From NCBI GenBank assembly GCA_964482025.1, contig CAYZVN010000050.1:1-23724 (forward strand): a DNA stretch of 23,724 nucleotides. Direction: 5' to 3'. The position numbers were made by a program, and so were the translations under genes. Shown here in pieces: positions 6,542 through 15,952 of this stretch. This DNA is from UBA5868 sp964482025. GTDB lineage: Bacteria > Pseudomonadota > Gammaproteobacteria > Pseudomonadales > Cellvibrionaceae. The notes beneath the pieces are model-generated. The model searched no databases. It had not been told where the DNA came from and saw nothing but the letters and a program-made list of their open reading frames with translations. Position 1 is the stretch's first letter; each line of letters opens with the position of its first letter.

Positions 6542-7792
6542 ATGGCGTTTTGGCAAATTATCGTAGTGTTCAGTATTGCGGCTGTTTTATTTGTCGCATG
6601 GCCCCTTATCAAAGCCCCGTTTTCCCGCAAGGCTGTCCAGCAAGTCGCGGATCCAGGTGAAACTCAGGTCGATCTTTATCGCGAGCATCTTGCCGATCTG
6701 GAAAAAGCGCATGAGCGCGGTGAGATCGATACGACTCAATTTGAAGAATTAAAACTGGAGTTGCAAAAAACGCTTGTTGTCGATGGCGTTGCCAACGCAG
6801 AAGCAAAATTCCATTTCGGAGGCAAAAAAATACTTCTGGCCACTGCCGTGCTAGTGCCCGTGTTGGCTCTGGTGCTGTACACCCAGCTGGGGCAGAAGAA
6901 GGATTGGGTTATCTATCAGCTTTTGGAGACCTTGCCCAAAGTCGAAAGCCGCGAAGAGTACGACCAAAAACTCCGCAAGCTGGTGGTTTTGGTGCAAGCG
7001 CGCCTCAATCAGACGCCCGATAACATGCAGCTGGTAAATCTGCTCGCCCAAACGGCGATGACGCTGCAGGATTACGATCAAGCGGTGGATGCCTACCGCA
7101 GTATTCTCGACAAATATCCCAATACCCCCCGCGTTATGGCCAATCTGGCGCAGGCGATGTTCTATCGCGCCGGCAATGTGGTAACGCCGGAGGTTCGTGA
7201 ATACACCCATAAAGCGCTGGCGCTGGCACCCATGATGCCCGACATGCTGGGCCTTGCCGGCATTGATGCCAAAAACCAGGGGGACTATCGCGCGGCCATC
7301 CGCTATTGGAAAACGGCGGTGCAGCATATGGACCCTAACTCGCGCGTCGCGCAGGGCTATCTGAACGGCATCGCCAAAGCGGAGCAAGCATTGCTGGCCG
7401 CCGGCGAGCAGCTGGATACCGAGGAAAAGCCTGCGGCAGATGCGGCGAGTACCAAAATAGAGCTGCAGGTATCGCTGGCCGACTCTGTGCAGATCAGTGG
7501 TGGGGAAACGCTGTTTGTATACGCTCGCGCCTGGCAGGGGCCAAAAATGCCACTGGCCATCCAGAAACTATCAGCATCACAATTGCCGCTGGCGGTCACT
7601 TTAGATGAAAGTATGGCGATGGCACCAGGGATGACAATCAAGAGCTTCCCGGAGTTAGAGCTGGTGGCGCGCATTTCCAAAACCGGTAGTCCCACGGCTC
7701 AGACCGGCGATTGGCAGGGCAGTGTTGGTCCGGTAAAACTTGATGCTTTGGAGGGTGTGCAGCAGATCGTCATCTCTGAACAGTTGCCCTAA
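6542..7792 (+). CDS. ccmI: Cytochrome c maturation chaperone CcmI (CycH)
   Basis: CcmI binds the C-terminus of apocytochrome c and delivers it to the CcmFH heme ligation complex. The 416-residue protein has the family layout: a first helix (residues about 4-23), a cytoplasmic loop with the signature LYREHLADLEKAHERGEID, a second helix (KKILLATAVLVPVLALVLYT, about 97-116), then periplasmic TPR-like repeats (LVNLLAQTAMTLQDYDQAVDAYRSIL and following) and a C-terminal beta-rich domain after an alanine-rich linker. It lies 15 bases after ccmH and clearly forms an operon with it. Confidence 0.92.
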   Translation: MAFWQIIVVFSIAAVLFVAWPLIKAPFSRKAVQQVADPGETQVDLYREHLADLEKAHERGEIDTTQFEELKLELQKTLVVDGVANAEAKFHFGGKKILLATAVLVPVLALVLYTQLGQKKDWVIYQLLETLPKVESREEYDQKLRKLVVLVQARLNQTPDNMQLVNLLAQTAMTLQDYDQAVDAYRSILDKYPNTPRVMANLAQAMFYRAGNVVTPEVREYTHKALALAPMMPDMLGLAGIDAKNQGDYRAAIRYWKTAVQHMDPNSRVAQGYLNGIAKAEQALLAAGEQLDTEEKPAADAASTKIELQVSLADSVQISGGETLFVYARAWQGPKMPLAIQKLSASQLPLAVTLDESMAMAPGMTIKSFPELELVARISKTGSPTAQTGDWQGSVGPVKLDALEGVQQIVISEQLP

Positions 7793-7802
7793 GGTACCTG
7801 TC

Positions 7803-7824
7803 TCCGCCAAAATCGCGGAATTTT
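7803..7824 (+). terminator. Possible weak terminator after ccmI
   Basis: TCCGC and GCGGA form a five-base-pair stem around a seven-base loop, followed by ATTTT. The stem is short, so partial read-through into smc is likely. Confidence 0.3.
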
Positions 7825-7894
7825 CCAGGATTTGGGTCGAGACGATTCGCCAACCGGAGTATCTTCCGATCCGATAACTATAAGCGAAGAGAAC

Positions 7895-10800
7895 ATGCGG
7901 TTAAAAAGCATCAAGTTGGCGGGCTTCAAGTCGTTTGTCGACCCCACGACGGTCAACTTCCCCAGCAACCTCAGTGCGGTGGTTGGTCCCAACGGCTGCG
8001 GAAAGTCGAATATCATCGATGCCGTGCGTTGGGTAATGGGAGAATCGTCTGCCAAAAATCTCCGCGGCGAAGCCATGACGGACGTCATTTTCAATGGCTC
8101 TAACACTCGCAAGCCGATCGGTCAGGCCTCCATCGAGTTAATATTTGACAATAGCGACGGCAAAATCACCGGTGAATATGCCCGTTACGCCGAAATTGCG
8201 GTTAAACGCAAAGTTACTCGCGATGGCCAAAACCTCTACTACCTGAACGGCAATAAATGCCGCCGCCGCGATATCACCGATATCTTCCTCGGCACCGGGC
8301 TTGGTCCGCGCAGCTATGCGATCATCGAACAGGGGATGATCTCCCGCCTTATCGAAGCGAAACCCGAGGATCTGCGGGTCTATGTGGAAGAGGCGGCGGG
8401 TATCTCGAAATACAAGGAGCGCCGTCGAGATACCGAAAACCGGATGCAGCGAACGCGGGAAAACTTGGAGCGTTTGACCGACATTCGCGAAGAGCTCGAG
8501 CGTCAGATTGCGCGCCTTGAGCGCCAAGCTCAGGCGGCCGAAAAATATAAAGAATACAAGCAGAGCGAGCGCGAGCTTAAAGCGTGCGTGCAGGCGATGC
8601 GCTACCGCGCGCTGCGCGAAGAAGCGGACAAAAAACAACAGATTATTCGCGACCTGGAGTTAAAGGTGGAAGAGGTGGTGACCCAGCAGGTCCACCAGGA
8701 CTCCACCATTGAGATTCAGCGCAATCGCCATCAGGAATTGGGCGATACCTTCAACGAAGTCCAGGGCCGTTTTTACGCGGTGGGCGCGGACATCGCCCGG
8801 ATTGAGCAGACCATTCAACATATCCAAGAGCGCGAGCGCCAGCTCAAAACCGACTTGGAACAGACTCAGCGGGATTGCGCCGAGGCTGAAGAACACTTGG
8901 CCCAGGATCTTCATAAGGCGGAAGGTTGGCAGGCGGAACTGCTGGAGATTGAGCCTGAGCTGTCGCTTTTAACGGAAGCCGAAGGTATTTCCACCGAAAC
9001 CTTGCAAGCCGCTGAAGAAGCCATGCAGGCTTGGCAGCAGGAGTGGGATGCATTTAACCAACGCGCCGCGCAGCCGCGGCAGCAGGCGGAAGTCCAGCAA
9101 TCTCGCATCCAGTACCTAGAGCAGGTGCAGCAGCGCCTAGTCGAGCGCGTCCGCAAGCTAGAGGACGAAAAGCAAAGTCTTGTGGTTGGCGAAGTCGAAG
9201 ACCAGATCAATGAGCTGGAGCAGGAGCTGGCGGAGACGTCCTTGGAGCTGGAGCAGAAGCAGGAGCAATCCCAGCAGGCTGCGGAACAACTGCAAACCTT
9301 GCGTACGGCGGAGCGAGACTTAGCCGCCGAGCTCGACGACTGGCGCGGCAAGCATCAACTGGCGCGCGGGCGCCAGGCATCTTTAGAAGCGCTCCAGCAA
9401 GCGGCTCTCGGTCAGGGCGGCAAGCTGACGAACCAGTGGTTGGAACAAGCAGGGCTCGCGAGCAACACTCGTCTTGCTGATCGTATCAAGGTGGTGTCGG
9501 GATGGGAGAGGGCGGTGGAAACTGTCTTGGCCCAGGACCTTCAGGCAGTATATGTCGATGAGGCTTTCGCCCAGCACGCGACGGCTTTACCCTCTCTCGA
9601 AAAAGGTAACCTGACCCTGCTGGAAGCGCCGAGCGAGGCGCCGGCTGCTACCCCTGATTCTCTGTTAGATGTGGTGTCTGGTGCTCCCGAGGCGGCGCCC
9701 TTACTGGCGGGTATTTATCGCGCCGAAACACTCGAACACGCACTGCAGCGGCGCGGCCAGCTTCAGCCCCACGAGTCGGTGGTCACTCAAGACGGCATCT
9801 GGGTTGGACCGAATTGGATACGCGTGGCGCGGGAGCAAGATGCCAGCGCCGGTCTGCTTGAGCGGCGCCAGCAGTTGGAACAGCTGGAAGTCGAGATAGC
9901 GGAACAGCGAGCGAAAATAGAGTCGCTTTCCGCGCAATTGGCCGATAGCAAAGCCCAACTGGCAGAAACCGAAAAAGTGCGCGAGCAGTCGCGTGCAGAA
10001 GCGGACACACTGATGCGCCGTCAAGGCGACTTACGCAGCCGTTTGAGCGCGATGACCGCGAAGGTGGAGCAGGTTTTAGAAGGGCGACGCCGGGCGACCG
10101 CCGAAATTGCGGAAGCGCGCGAGCAAATTCAATTGGAAGCGGAGAATCTGGCCGAGGCGCGAGCCCAGCTGCAAGAAGCCATTGATGCAATGGAGAGCGA
10201 TACGCAAGAGCGCGAAAATCTGCTCTCCAAGCGCGACGATTTGCGCAATCAGCTCGATCATGCCCGCCAGAAAGCGCGCCACGATAAAGATCGCGCCCAC
10301 GAACTCGCGATGCGATTTCAGTCGGTGCGGACGCAGTTGCAAGCGGTTAATCAAGGCATTCAACGGCTGCGTGAACAGATGCAGCGCATGACCGATCGAC
10401 GCGCCAAGCTGGAGGAAACACTTCAGGAAAGCCGCGAGCCGGTGGAGAGCCATAAGCTGGAGCTTGAAGAAAAGCTCGAACAGCGCATTCGAGTGGAAGA
10501 AGAGCTGTTGCAGGCACGCCGCAACTTAGAAGACGTTGAGGCACTATTGCGTGACGTGGAAAAGCAGCGTCAGCAGGTCGAGCAGCGTTTGCAAGAAATT
10601 CGGGGTCGCTTGGAGCGCGAACGTATCGAGGCGCAGACATTGGAAGTGCAGGCTAAGGGTTTACAGGAACAGCTCGCCGAAGAAAACTTTGCCCTTGAGG
10701 CGGTGCTGGAAGCCATACCGGAGGACTTGACCGAGCAAGCGGCGAACGACGAATTGGCCGCGATCGGCAACCGCATCAGTCGCCTCGGTGCCATTAACTT

Positions 10801-11398
10801 GGCCGCCATTGATGAGTACAAAATCGAATCTGAGCGCAAACAATATCTGGACGCGCAAAACCAGGATCTGCAAGAGGCCCTGGAGACCCTGGAGAACGCG
10901 ATTCGCAAAATTGACCGGGAGACGCGCACGCGCTTCAAAGAGACGTTTGACCAGATCAACTCCGGCCTGCAAGAGCTGTTTCCCAAAGTGTTCGGCGGCG
11001 GTCACGCGTATCTGGAACTGACGGGTGAAGATATGCTGGACACGGGCATCGCCATCATGGCGCGCCCACCCGGGAAAAAGAATAGTACGATTCACCTGCT
11101 CTCCGGTGGTGAGAAGGCGCTGACCGCAATCGCCTTGGTCTTTTCGATATTTCGCCTTAATCCGGCACCTTTCTGTATGCTGGACGAGGTCGATGCACCG
11201 CTGGATGACGCGAACGTCGGGCGCTATGCCCGCATGGTGGAAGAGATGTCCAGCCAAGTGCAGTTTATCTATATCACGCACAACAAAATTGCCATGGAAA
11301 TGGCTCATCAGTTGATGGGCGTTACCATGCACGAACCGGGTGTATCCCGAATCGTCACTGTCGATGTCGAAGAAGCCGCTGAACTTGCTGCGGTGTAG
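7895..11398 (+). CDS. smc: Chromosome segregation/condensation ATPase SMC
   Basis: A 1167-residue SMC protein that, with ScpA and ScpB, compacts and helps segregate the chromosome. The N-terminal ATPase half has the FKSF motif (LAGFKSFVDPTTV) and Walker A GPNGCGKS at residues 31-38. Long coiled coils rich in Q, E and R flank a hinge at about residues 505-645. The C-terminal half carries the ABC signature LLSGGEKAL (1068-1076) and Walker B CMLDEVDAPLDD with D1097 and E1098. An upstream in-frame start at 7832 would add 21 residues that do not look like the family; ATG 7895, with GAAGAG just before it, starts the canonical MRLKSIKLAGFKSF. The smc-zipA-ligA order is the usual one in Pseudomonas-like genomes. 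scpA and scpB are not in the window. Confidence 0.97.
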   Translation: MRLKSIKLAGFKSFVDPTTVNFPSNLSAVVGPNGCGKSNIIDAVRWVMGESSAKNLRGEAMTDVIFNGSNTRKPIGQASIELIFDNSDGKITGEYARYAEIAVKRKVTRDGQNLYYLNGNKCRRRDITDIFLGTGLGPRSYAIIEQGMISRLIEAKPEDLRVYVEEAAGISKYKERRRDTENRMQRTRENLERLTDIREELERQIARLERQAQAAEKYKEYKQSERELKACVQAMRYRALREEADKKQQIIRDLELKVEEVVTQQVHQDSTIEIQRNRHQELGDTFNEVQGRFYAVGADIARIEQTIQHIQERERQLKTDLEQTQRDCAEAEEHLAQDLHKAEGWQAELLEIEPELSLLTEAEGISTETLQAAEEAMQAWQQEWDAFNQRAAQPRQQAEVQQSRIQYLEQVQQRLVERVRKLEDEKQSLVVGEVEDQINELEQELAETSLELEQKQEQSQQAAEQLQTLRTAERDLAAELDDWRGKHQLARGRQASLEALQQAALGQGGKLTNQWLEQAGLASNTRLADRIKVVSGWERAVETVLAQDLQAVYVDEAFAQHATALPSLEKGNLTLLEAPSEAPAATPDSLLDVVSGAPEAAPLLAGIYRAETLEHALQRRGQLQPHESVVTQDGIWVGPNWIRVAREQDASAGLLERRQQLEQLEVEIAEQRAKIESLSAQLADSKAQLAETEKVREQSRAEADTLMRRQGDLRSRLSAMTAKVEQVLEGRRRATAEIAEAREQIQLEAENLAEARAQLQEAIDAMESDTQERENLLSKRDDLRNQLDHARQKARHDKDRAHELAMRFQSVRTQLQAVNQGIQRLREQMQRMTDRRAKLEETLQESREPVESHKLELEEKLEQRIRVEEELLQARRNLEDVEALLRDVEKQRQQVEQRLQEIRGRLERERIEAQTLEVQAKGLQEQLAEENFALEAVLEAIPEDLTEQAANDELAAIGNRISRLGAINLAAIDEYKIESERKQYLDAQNQDLQEALETLENAIRKIDRETRTRFKETFDQINSGLQELFPKVFGGGHAYLELTGEDMLDTGIAIMARPPGKKNSTIHLLSGGEKALTAIALVFSIFRLNPAPFCMLDEVDAPLDDANVGRYARMVEEMSSQVQFIYITHNKIAMEMAHQLMGVTMHEPGVSRIVTVDVEEAAELAAV

Positions 11399-11410
11399 GA
11401 ACAAGATCTT

Positions 11411-12442
11411 ATGAGAGAGTGGTTAACCGTCATCATTGTCTTACTGATTCTCGGCATTTTGCTGGATGGTATGCGTCGCATGCGCGCTCACCGGCGAGAT
11501 CATCTGAGGATGAAGCACCGAGTTGTTGCCAGGGCCGATACGAGTGGCAATGAGGCGGATGTCACCGCCAGCGAATTCCCGTCCGGCGGGGCGCGGGTGG
11601 CGGCTTACCGCGACCCGGATCATGCGCTTAGCGTCAACAAAACTGTCAAGGAAAGCCTCACCGCCTCGCGCTGGACCCGCGGCGCCCCCAACCGTTTGCC
11701 GGAGCAGGTGAGCCTTAATTTAGACACTCCGGTGCCTATGCTGATGGATTCGGTGGATGAACAGACGAGTGAAACGCCGGCGGCACAAGAACGCGAGCCG
11801 GTGATTGGCGATCTTGCCAATCTCGATGAAGATGATTTGCAGCCCGGTATAGGCGATCCCCAGCCATCGCCCCAAGAGCAAGAGGAAGACCCCGCGACAA
11901 TTGAGGCGCTGGAGGCGGCCACCGAGCCCGTACGCAGTGAGCCGCCACCGAAGAAGCGCGACGCGCAGCCCTCTCCTGCGCCGGCTGCGCCTGAGGAAGC
12001 CCCCAAAGCGCCGGATGAAGTCTTGATCATCAATGTCATGGCGCGCCGTGGCGAGGTTTTTGCCGGCGCTGAATTGCTGGAGGCTATGGTGAGCCACGGC
12101 CTGCGCTACGGTGACATGGATATTTTCCACCGCCATGAATCGGAGGATGGACGCGGCAAGATTCTGTTCAGCGCGGCCAATATGGTGGTTCCCGGAACCT
12201 TCGACTTGGCGGCCATGGACGATTTCACCTCGCCCGGAATCAGCATGTTTTTGTCCCTGCCGATCGCCGGTGACAGCCTCGCCGCTTACAACTTGATGGC
12301 GGAGACGGCTCACGGCATTGCTGAAGCCCTAGGTGGTGAGATGAAAGACGAAAACCGCAGCGTTATGACCCGGCAGACGATAGAGCACGGGCGCCAGCGA
12401 GTGACGGAATACGAGCGCAAACGCCGCCTTGCCAAAGCTTGA
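11411..12442 (+). CDS. zipA: Cell division protein ZipA
   Basis: A bitopic inner-membrane protein that anchors FtsZ to the membrane in the early divisome. The 343-residue protein has an N-terminal helix (WLTVIIVLLILGILLDGM, about residues 4-21), a basic patch, a long acidic and Pro/Ala-rich linker (about 40-200) and the ZipA C-terminal FtsZ-binding domain from about residue 202 (DEVLIINVMARRGEVFAGAELLEAM) to about 335, including RHESEDGRGKILFSAANMV and PGTFDL. It starts 12 bases after the smc stop. ligA begins eight bases after its stop (ATG 12450), or overlaps it if TTG 12429 is used. Confidence 0.95.
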   Translation: MREWLTVIIVLLILGILLDGMRRMRAHRRDHLRMKHRVVARADTSGNEADVTASEFPSGGARVAAYRDPDHALSVNKTVKESLTASRWTRGAPNRLPEQVSLNLDTPVPMLMDSVDEQTSETPAAQEREPVIGDLANLDEDDLQPGIGDPQPSPQEQEEDPATIEALEAATEPVRSEPPPKKRDAQPSPAPAAPEEAPKAPDEVLIINVMARRGEVFAGAELLEAMVSHGLRYGDMDIFHRHESEDGRGKILFSAANMVVPGTFDLAAMDDFTSPGISMFLSLPIAGDSLAAYNLMAETAHGIAEALGGEMKDENRSVMTRQTIEHGRQRVTEYERKRRLAKA

Positions 12443-12449
12443 TATTTCA

Positions 12450-14474
12450 ATGCCTGTCAATTCTCCTGATTACCAGCGTCTGCAGCAGCTTCGCCAGGAG
12501 CTGCTGCACCACAGCCATCGCTATTACGTTCTCGATGACCCGGAGATCCCCGACTCGGAATACGACCGCCTAATGCGCGAGTTGCAGCGACTGGAAGAGC
12601 GTTTCCCCGAGTGGATCACCCCCGATTCCCCCAGCCAGCGAGTGGGCGGTGCGCCCCTGGCGGCCTTTGCAGAAGTCACCCATCTGCGGCCTATGCTGTC
12701 ACTGGATAATGCCCTAAACGCCGACGAGTTTATCGCCTTCGACAAGCGAATCCGCGACCGTTTGCGCAGGCAGGAGGAGATAGAGTACGCGTGCGAGCCC
12801 AAGTACGACGGAATCGCCATCAGCTTGTTGTATCGCAATGGTGTACTGGAGCGAGCCGCAACCCGCGGGGATGGCTCAGTGGGAGAGGACGTCACACTTA
12901 ACGTGCGCACCATCAAGTCGGTCCCTTTGCGCTTGCTCGGGCAGGAGTATCCAAGCTTGCTGGAAGTGCGCGGCGAAATTTATATGACCAAAAGCGGCTT
13001 CGAGGACATGAACCGCAAAGCTCAGGAGTTGGGCAGCAAAAGTTTTATCAACCCGCGCAATGCCGCAGCGGGGAGCCTGCGGCAGTTGGATCCGCGAATT
13101 ACCGCGCAACGCCCGCTCACGCTGTGTGCCTATGGCGTGGGTGAGGTGGACGGGGGGGAACTGCCTCAACATCACACCGCCATTTTGCAGCAGTTAGCGG
13201 ACTGGGGCTTTGCCATTAGCCCGGAAGTGTCGTCCGCAAAGGGGATTGAAGAGTGTTTAGCGTTCTATCAACAGCTACAGGAAAAGCGTCCGTCGCTGCC
13301 CTACGACATCGACGGCATTGTCTATAAGGTCAACTCTCTGGAACTTCAGGCGGCGCTGGGGTTTGTCGCCAAAGCGCCCCGCTGGGCGGTGGCGTTTAAA
13401 TTTCCCGCGCAAGAAGAAATGACCGTGCTACGCGCGGTGGAGTTTCAGGTGGGGCGCACCGGCACCATTACCCCAGTTGCTCGCCTAGAGCCAGTGTTTG
13501 TCGGCGGAGTGACCGTTTCGAATGCCACTTTACACAACCGCGACGAAATCGCCCGACTCGGGGTGAAAGTGGGGGATACGGTCATTATTCGCCGCGCCGG
13601 TGATGTGATTCCGCAAATCGTCTCGGTGGTGTTGAGCAAACGCCCGGACACCGCCCACGACATTCATTTCCCCGAGCAGTGTCCGGTGTGTGCCTCCGCT
13701 GTTGTACACGTCGAAGGCGAAGCGGCGGTGCGCTGCTCCGGGGGGCTTATCTGCGCGGCACAGCGCAAAGAAGCCATTAAGCACTACGCCAGCCGCCAAG
13801 CGATGGACATCGAAGGCTTGGGCGAAAAACTGGTGGACGCGCTGGTGGAAAAAGAACTGGTGACCAGCATGGCCGACCTCTACGAGCTGACCGAGTCGCA
13901 ATTAGCGGGTCTGGAGCGCATGGGTAAGAAGTCGGCGCAAAATTTATTGAAAGCCTTGGAGCACAGCAAGGTCACCACCTTGCCCAAATTTTTATATGCC
14001 CTGGGGATTCGCGACGTCGGGCAAGCTACGGCAGCCACCTTGGCCAAGCATTTTGGCAGTCTGGAGAAGGTGTTAAGCGCTGATGAAGAACGCCTGCAGG
14101 AAGTGCCCGATGTGGGGCCGGTGGTGGCTAAGCGGGTCGCGACTTTCTTTGCCGATGAGCGCAATCTGCAGGTTATTCAGGAGCTGCGCGAGCACGGTGT
14201 GCATTGGGCGGATATAGAAGTCGTGCAGCAGGAGGCCTTACCTTTGGCCGGTAAAACCTATGTGTTAACTGGCAATCTCGAAGCCATGACCCGCGATCAG
14301 GCCAAGGCCCGGTTGGAAGCGCTTGGCGCCAAGGTTTCGGGCAGCGTGTCGGGGAAAACCGATTGTGTGGTCGCGGGGCCGGGTGCCGGCTCCAAACTGA
14401 GTCGTGCGGAATCGCTCGGCGTGGCCATCATTGATGAAGCCGGCTTTTTGCAGCGGCTGGAGGCGCTGGAGTGA
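12450..14474 (+). CDS. ligA: NAD-dependent DNA ligase LigA
   Basis: Seals single-strand nicks with NAD as cofactor during replication and repair. The 674-residue protein has domain Ia (HHSHRYYVLDDPEIPDSEYDRLM), the adenylated lysine K118 in CEPKYDGIAISLLY, the nucleotidyltransferase motifs ATRGDGSVGEDVT and EVRGEIYM, an OB fold (VEFQVGRTGTITPVARLEPV), a Zn finger with C411, C414, C429 and C435, helix-hairpin-helix repeats (about 445-590) and a C-terminal BRCT domain (about 595-670). A TTG at 12429 would add seven residues; ATG 12450 matches the family start better. The stop codon overlaps the GTG start of the next gene. Confidence 0.97.
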   Translation: MPVNSPDYQRLQQLRQELLHHSHRYYVLDDPEIPDSEYDRLMRELQRLEERFPEWITPDSPSQRVGGAPLAAFAEVTHLRPMLSLDNALNADEFIAFDKRIRDRLRRQEEIEYACEPKYDGIAISLLYRNGVLERAATRGDGSVGEDVTLNVRTIKSVPLRLLGQEYPSLLEVRGEIYMTKSGFEDMNRKAQELGSKSFINPRNAAAGSLRQLDPRITAQRPLTLCAYGVGEVDGGELPQHHTAILQQLADWGFAISPEVSSAKGIEECLAFYQQLQEKRPSLPYDIDGIVYKVNSLELQAALGFVAKAPRWAVAFKFPAQEEMTVLRAVEFQVGRTGTITPVARLEPVFVGGVTVSNATLHNRDEIARLGVKVGDTVIIRRAGDVIPQIVSVVLSKRPDTAHDIHFPEQCPVCASAVVHVEGEAAVRCSGGLICAAQRKEAIKHYASRQAMDIEGLGEKLVDALVEKELVTSMADLYELTESQLAGLERMGKKSAQNLLKALEHSKVTTLPKFLYALGIRDVGQATAATLAKHFGSLEKVLSADEERLQEVPDVGPVVAKRVATFFADERNLQVIQELREHGVHWADIEVVQQEALPLAGKTYVLTGNLEAMTRDQAKARLEALGAKVSGSVSGKTDCVVAGPGAGSKLSRAESLGVAIIDEAGFLQRLEALE

Positions 14475-15070
14475 AATATTTCTGGCCGCCGGTGCTTTGC
14501 CTGTTGCTATCCAGTTGTGTCACTTCACCGCCCAAGCAAGCCGATAATATCTGCGGCATCTTTAAGGAGAAGCGCAGTTGGTATAAGCAGGCGCAGAAGG
14601 CATCTAAGCGCTGGAATTCCAGCATCCCGATCATTATGGCCATCATTCATCAGGAGTCGGCCTTTGTCGGTAATGCCAAGCCTCCGCGCCGCAAGATTCT
14701 CGGTTTCATCCCCGGCCCGCGCTTGAGTGACGCATACGGATACCCCCAAGCGAAGGATGCAACTTGGGAGTGGTATCAGCGCTCTAGTGGCCGCTGGGGT
14801 GCAGATCGACGGGATTTTGGCGACTCGGCGGATTTTGTCGCCTGGTATAACAATCAAAGTCGTGTTCGCAATGGTATTGCCGCGACCGATGTGTACAGTC
14901 TTTATTTGGCTTATCACGAGGGGCACGGTGGCTATGTCCGTCGCACCTTTGATAAGAAGCCGTGGCTGAAAGGCGTCGCCCGTAAAGTTGAGCGGCGCGC
15001 GGCGAGCTATCGGCAGCAGCTGCTCGGCTGCGAGGCCGACTTGCAAAAGAGTCGCTGGTGGCCATTCTGA
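14471..15070 (+). CDS. Putative lytic transglycosylase-like lipoprotein
   Basis: A 199-residue predicted outer-membrane lipoprotein: a signal peptide ends in the lipobox LSSC with C16 as the lipidated residue. The region IPIIMAIIHQESAFVG (E62 as a possible catalytic glutamate), with YGYPQAKDATWEWYQ and the aromatic YLAYHEGHGGY further on, resembles the SLT-type transglycosylase fold, which cleaves peptidoglycan glycan strands. The match is to a divergent SLT subgroup and is by eye only. The gene starts with GTG overlapping the ligA stop (GTGA), so translation is probably coupled. Because the lipobox sits directly after this start, GTG 14471 is well supported. The role next to ligA is unclear. 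Confidence 0.75.
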   Translation: MKYFWPPVLCLLLSSCVTSPPKQADNICGIFKEKRSWYKQAQKASKRWNSSIPIIMAIIHQESAFVGNAKPPRRKILGFIPGPRLSDAYGYPQAKDATWEWYQRSSGRWGADRRDFGDSADFVAWYNNQSRVRNGIAATDVYSLYLAYHEGHGGYVRRTFDKKPWLKGVARKVERRAASYRQQLLGCEADLQKSRWWPF

Positions 15071-15097
15071 GTAACTTTTTCCTGGGCTGGACTTGCT

Positions 15098-15952
15098 ATG
15101 TCGCAATCTCTTGATGAACTCGATGCGAGTTCCACCAAGCCCGATATTCGGGTCGCGTTTTTTGATATTGATGGCACCTTGCTGGATCGCCAAGGGCGTT
15201 ACAGCGATAACCTAAAGCATCAATTGGCGCGTGTTCGGGCGCGGGGTGTGCGTACGGCCATCGCGTCTGGGCGTCCTCACTTTGGCGCGCGATTTTTAAT
15301 AGATGAATTGGATTTGGTTGACCCCGGTGTTTTTTGTACCGGAGCGCAAGTCTATTCACCCTCAAAGGGTGCAACCCTGCTGAGTGCATCCATGCAGGGC
15401 GAAGATTGTCGAGGATTATTGCGGCGATTGCGCGAGTTGCCCCTCTATTACGAACTCTATGGAACAGATGGCTTCTATATCGAAACGGATTACGCAGCCG
15501 AAGTGCAAAAGGTTCACGCACAGCACCTGCGGCAGGTGCCTCAGCGAGGCGCTTTAGACCGAGTGGTGGAAGAGGGTGGCCTACTAAAATGGGTGTTGGG
15601 TGTGCGCAAAGATGAGCCGCAAGATCTGCTGGGCCAACTGGAGCGAGAGTTCCCCCAATTTGCGTTTGCTTACGCCGCGTTTCCCGCGTGCCCCGATTGG
15701 CACTTTGTTAATGTGATCGCCCGCGAGGCAAGCAAGGAAAAAGCGTTTGCCTGGCTGTTGGATCACTACCAAGTGACGCCCGCACAGGTGGCGAGTTTTG
15801 GCGACTCTCACTCGGACGAAGTCTTTTTGCGCTCCGCCGGTTATGGGGTTGCCATGGGCAATGCGGCGGATACCGTAAAGTCGGCGGCGAGGTTCGTTAC
15901 CAAATGCGCTTGGGACGATGGCGTCGCTTATGCATTAGCGAGGTTAATTTGA
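15098..15952 (+). CDS. Cof-type HAD-superfamily phosphatase
   Basis: A 284-residue member of the HAD hydrolase IIB (Cof) subfamily, which dephosphorylates small metabolites such as sugar phosphates or nucleotides. Motif I is FFDIDGTLL with nucleophile D23 and acid/base D25. Motif II is the ASGRP segment. A large C2-type cap lies between about residues 90 and 190, and the C-terminal motif is SFGDSHSDEVFLRSAGYGVAMGNA with metal-binding aspartates. It lacks a signal peptide, so it acts in the cytoplasm. The substrate cannot be read from sequence. Its stop overlaps the proposed TTG start of the following small gene. Confidence 0.9.
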   Translation: MSQSLDELDASSTKPDIRVAFFDIDGTLLDRQGRYSDNLKHQLARVRARGVRTAIASGRPHFGARFLIDELDLVDPGVFCTGAQVYSPSKGATLLSASMQGEDCRGLLRRLRELPLYYELYGTDGFYIETDYAAEVQKVHAQHLRQVPQRGALDRVVEEGGLLKWVLGVRKDEPQDLLGQLEREFPQFAFAYAAFPACPDWHFVNVIAREASKEKAFAWLLDHYQVTPAQVASFGDSHSDEVFLRSAGYGVAMGNAADTVKSAARFVTKCAWDDGVAYALARLI

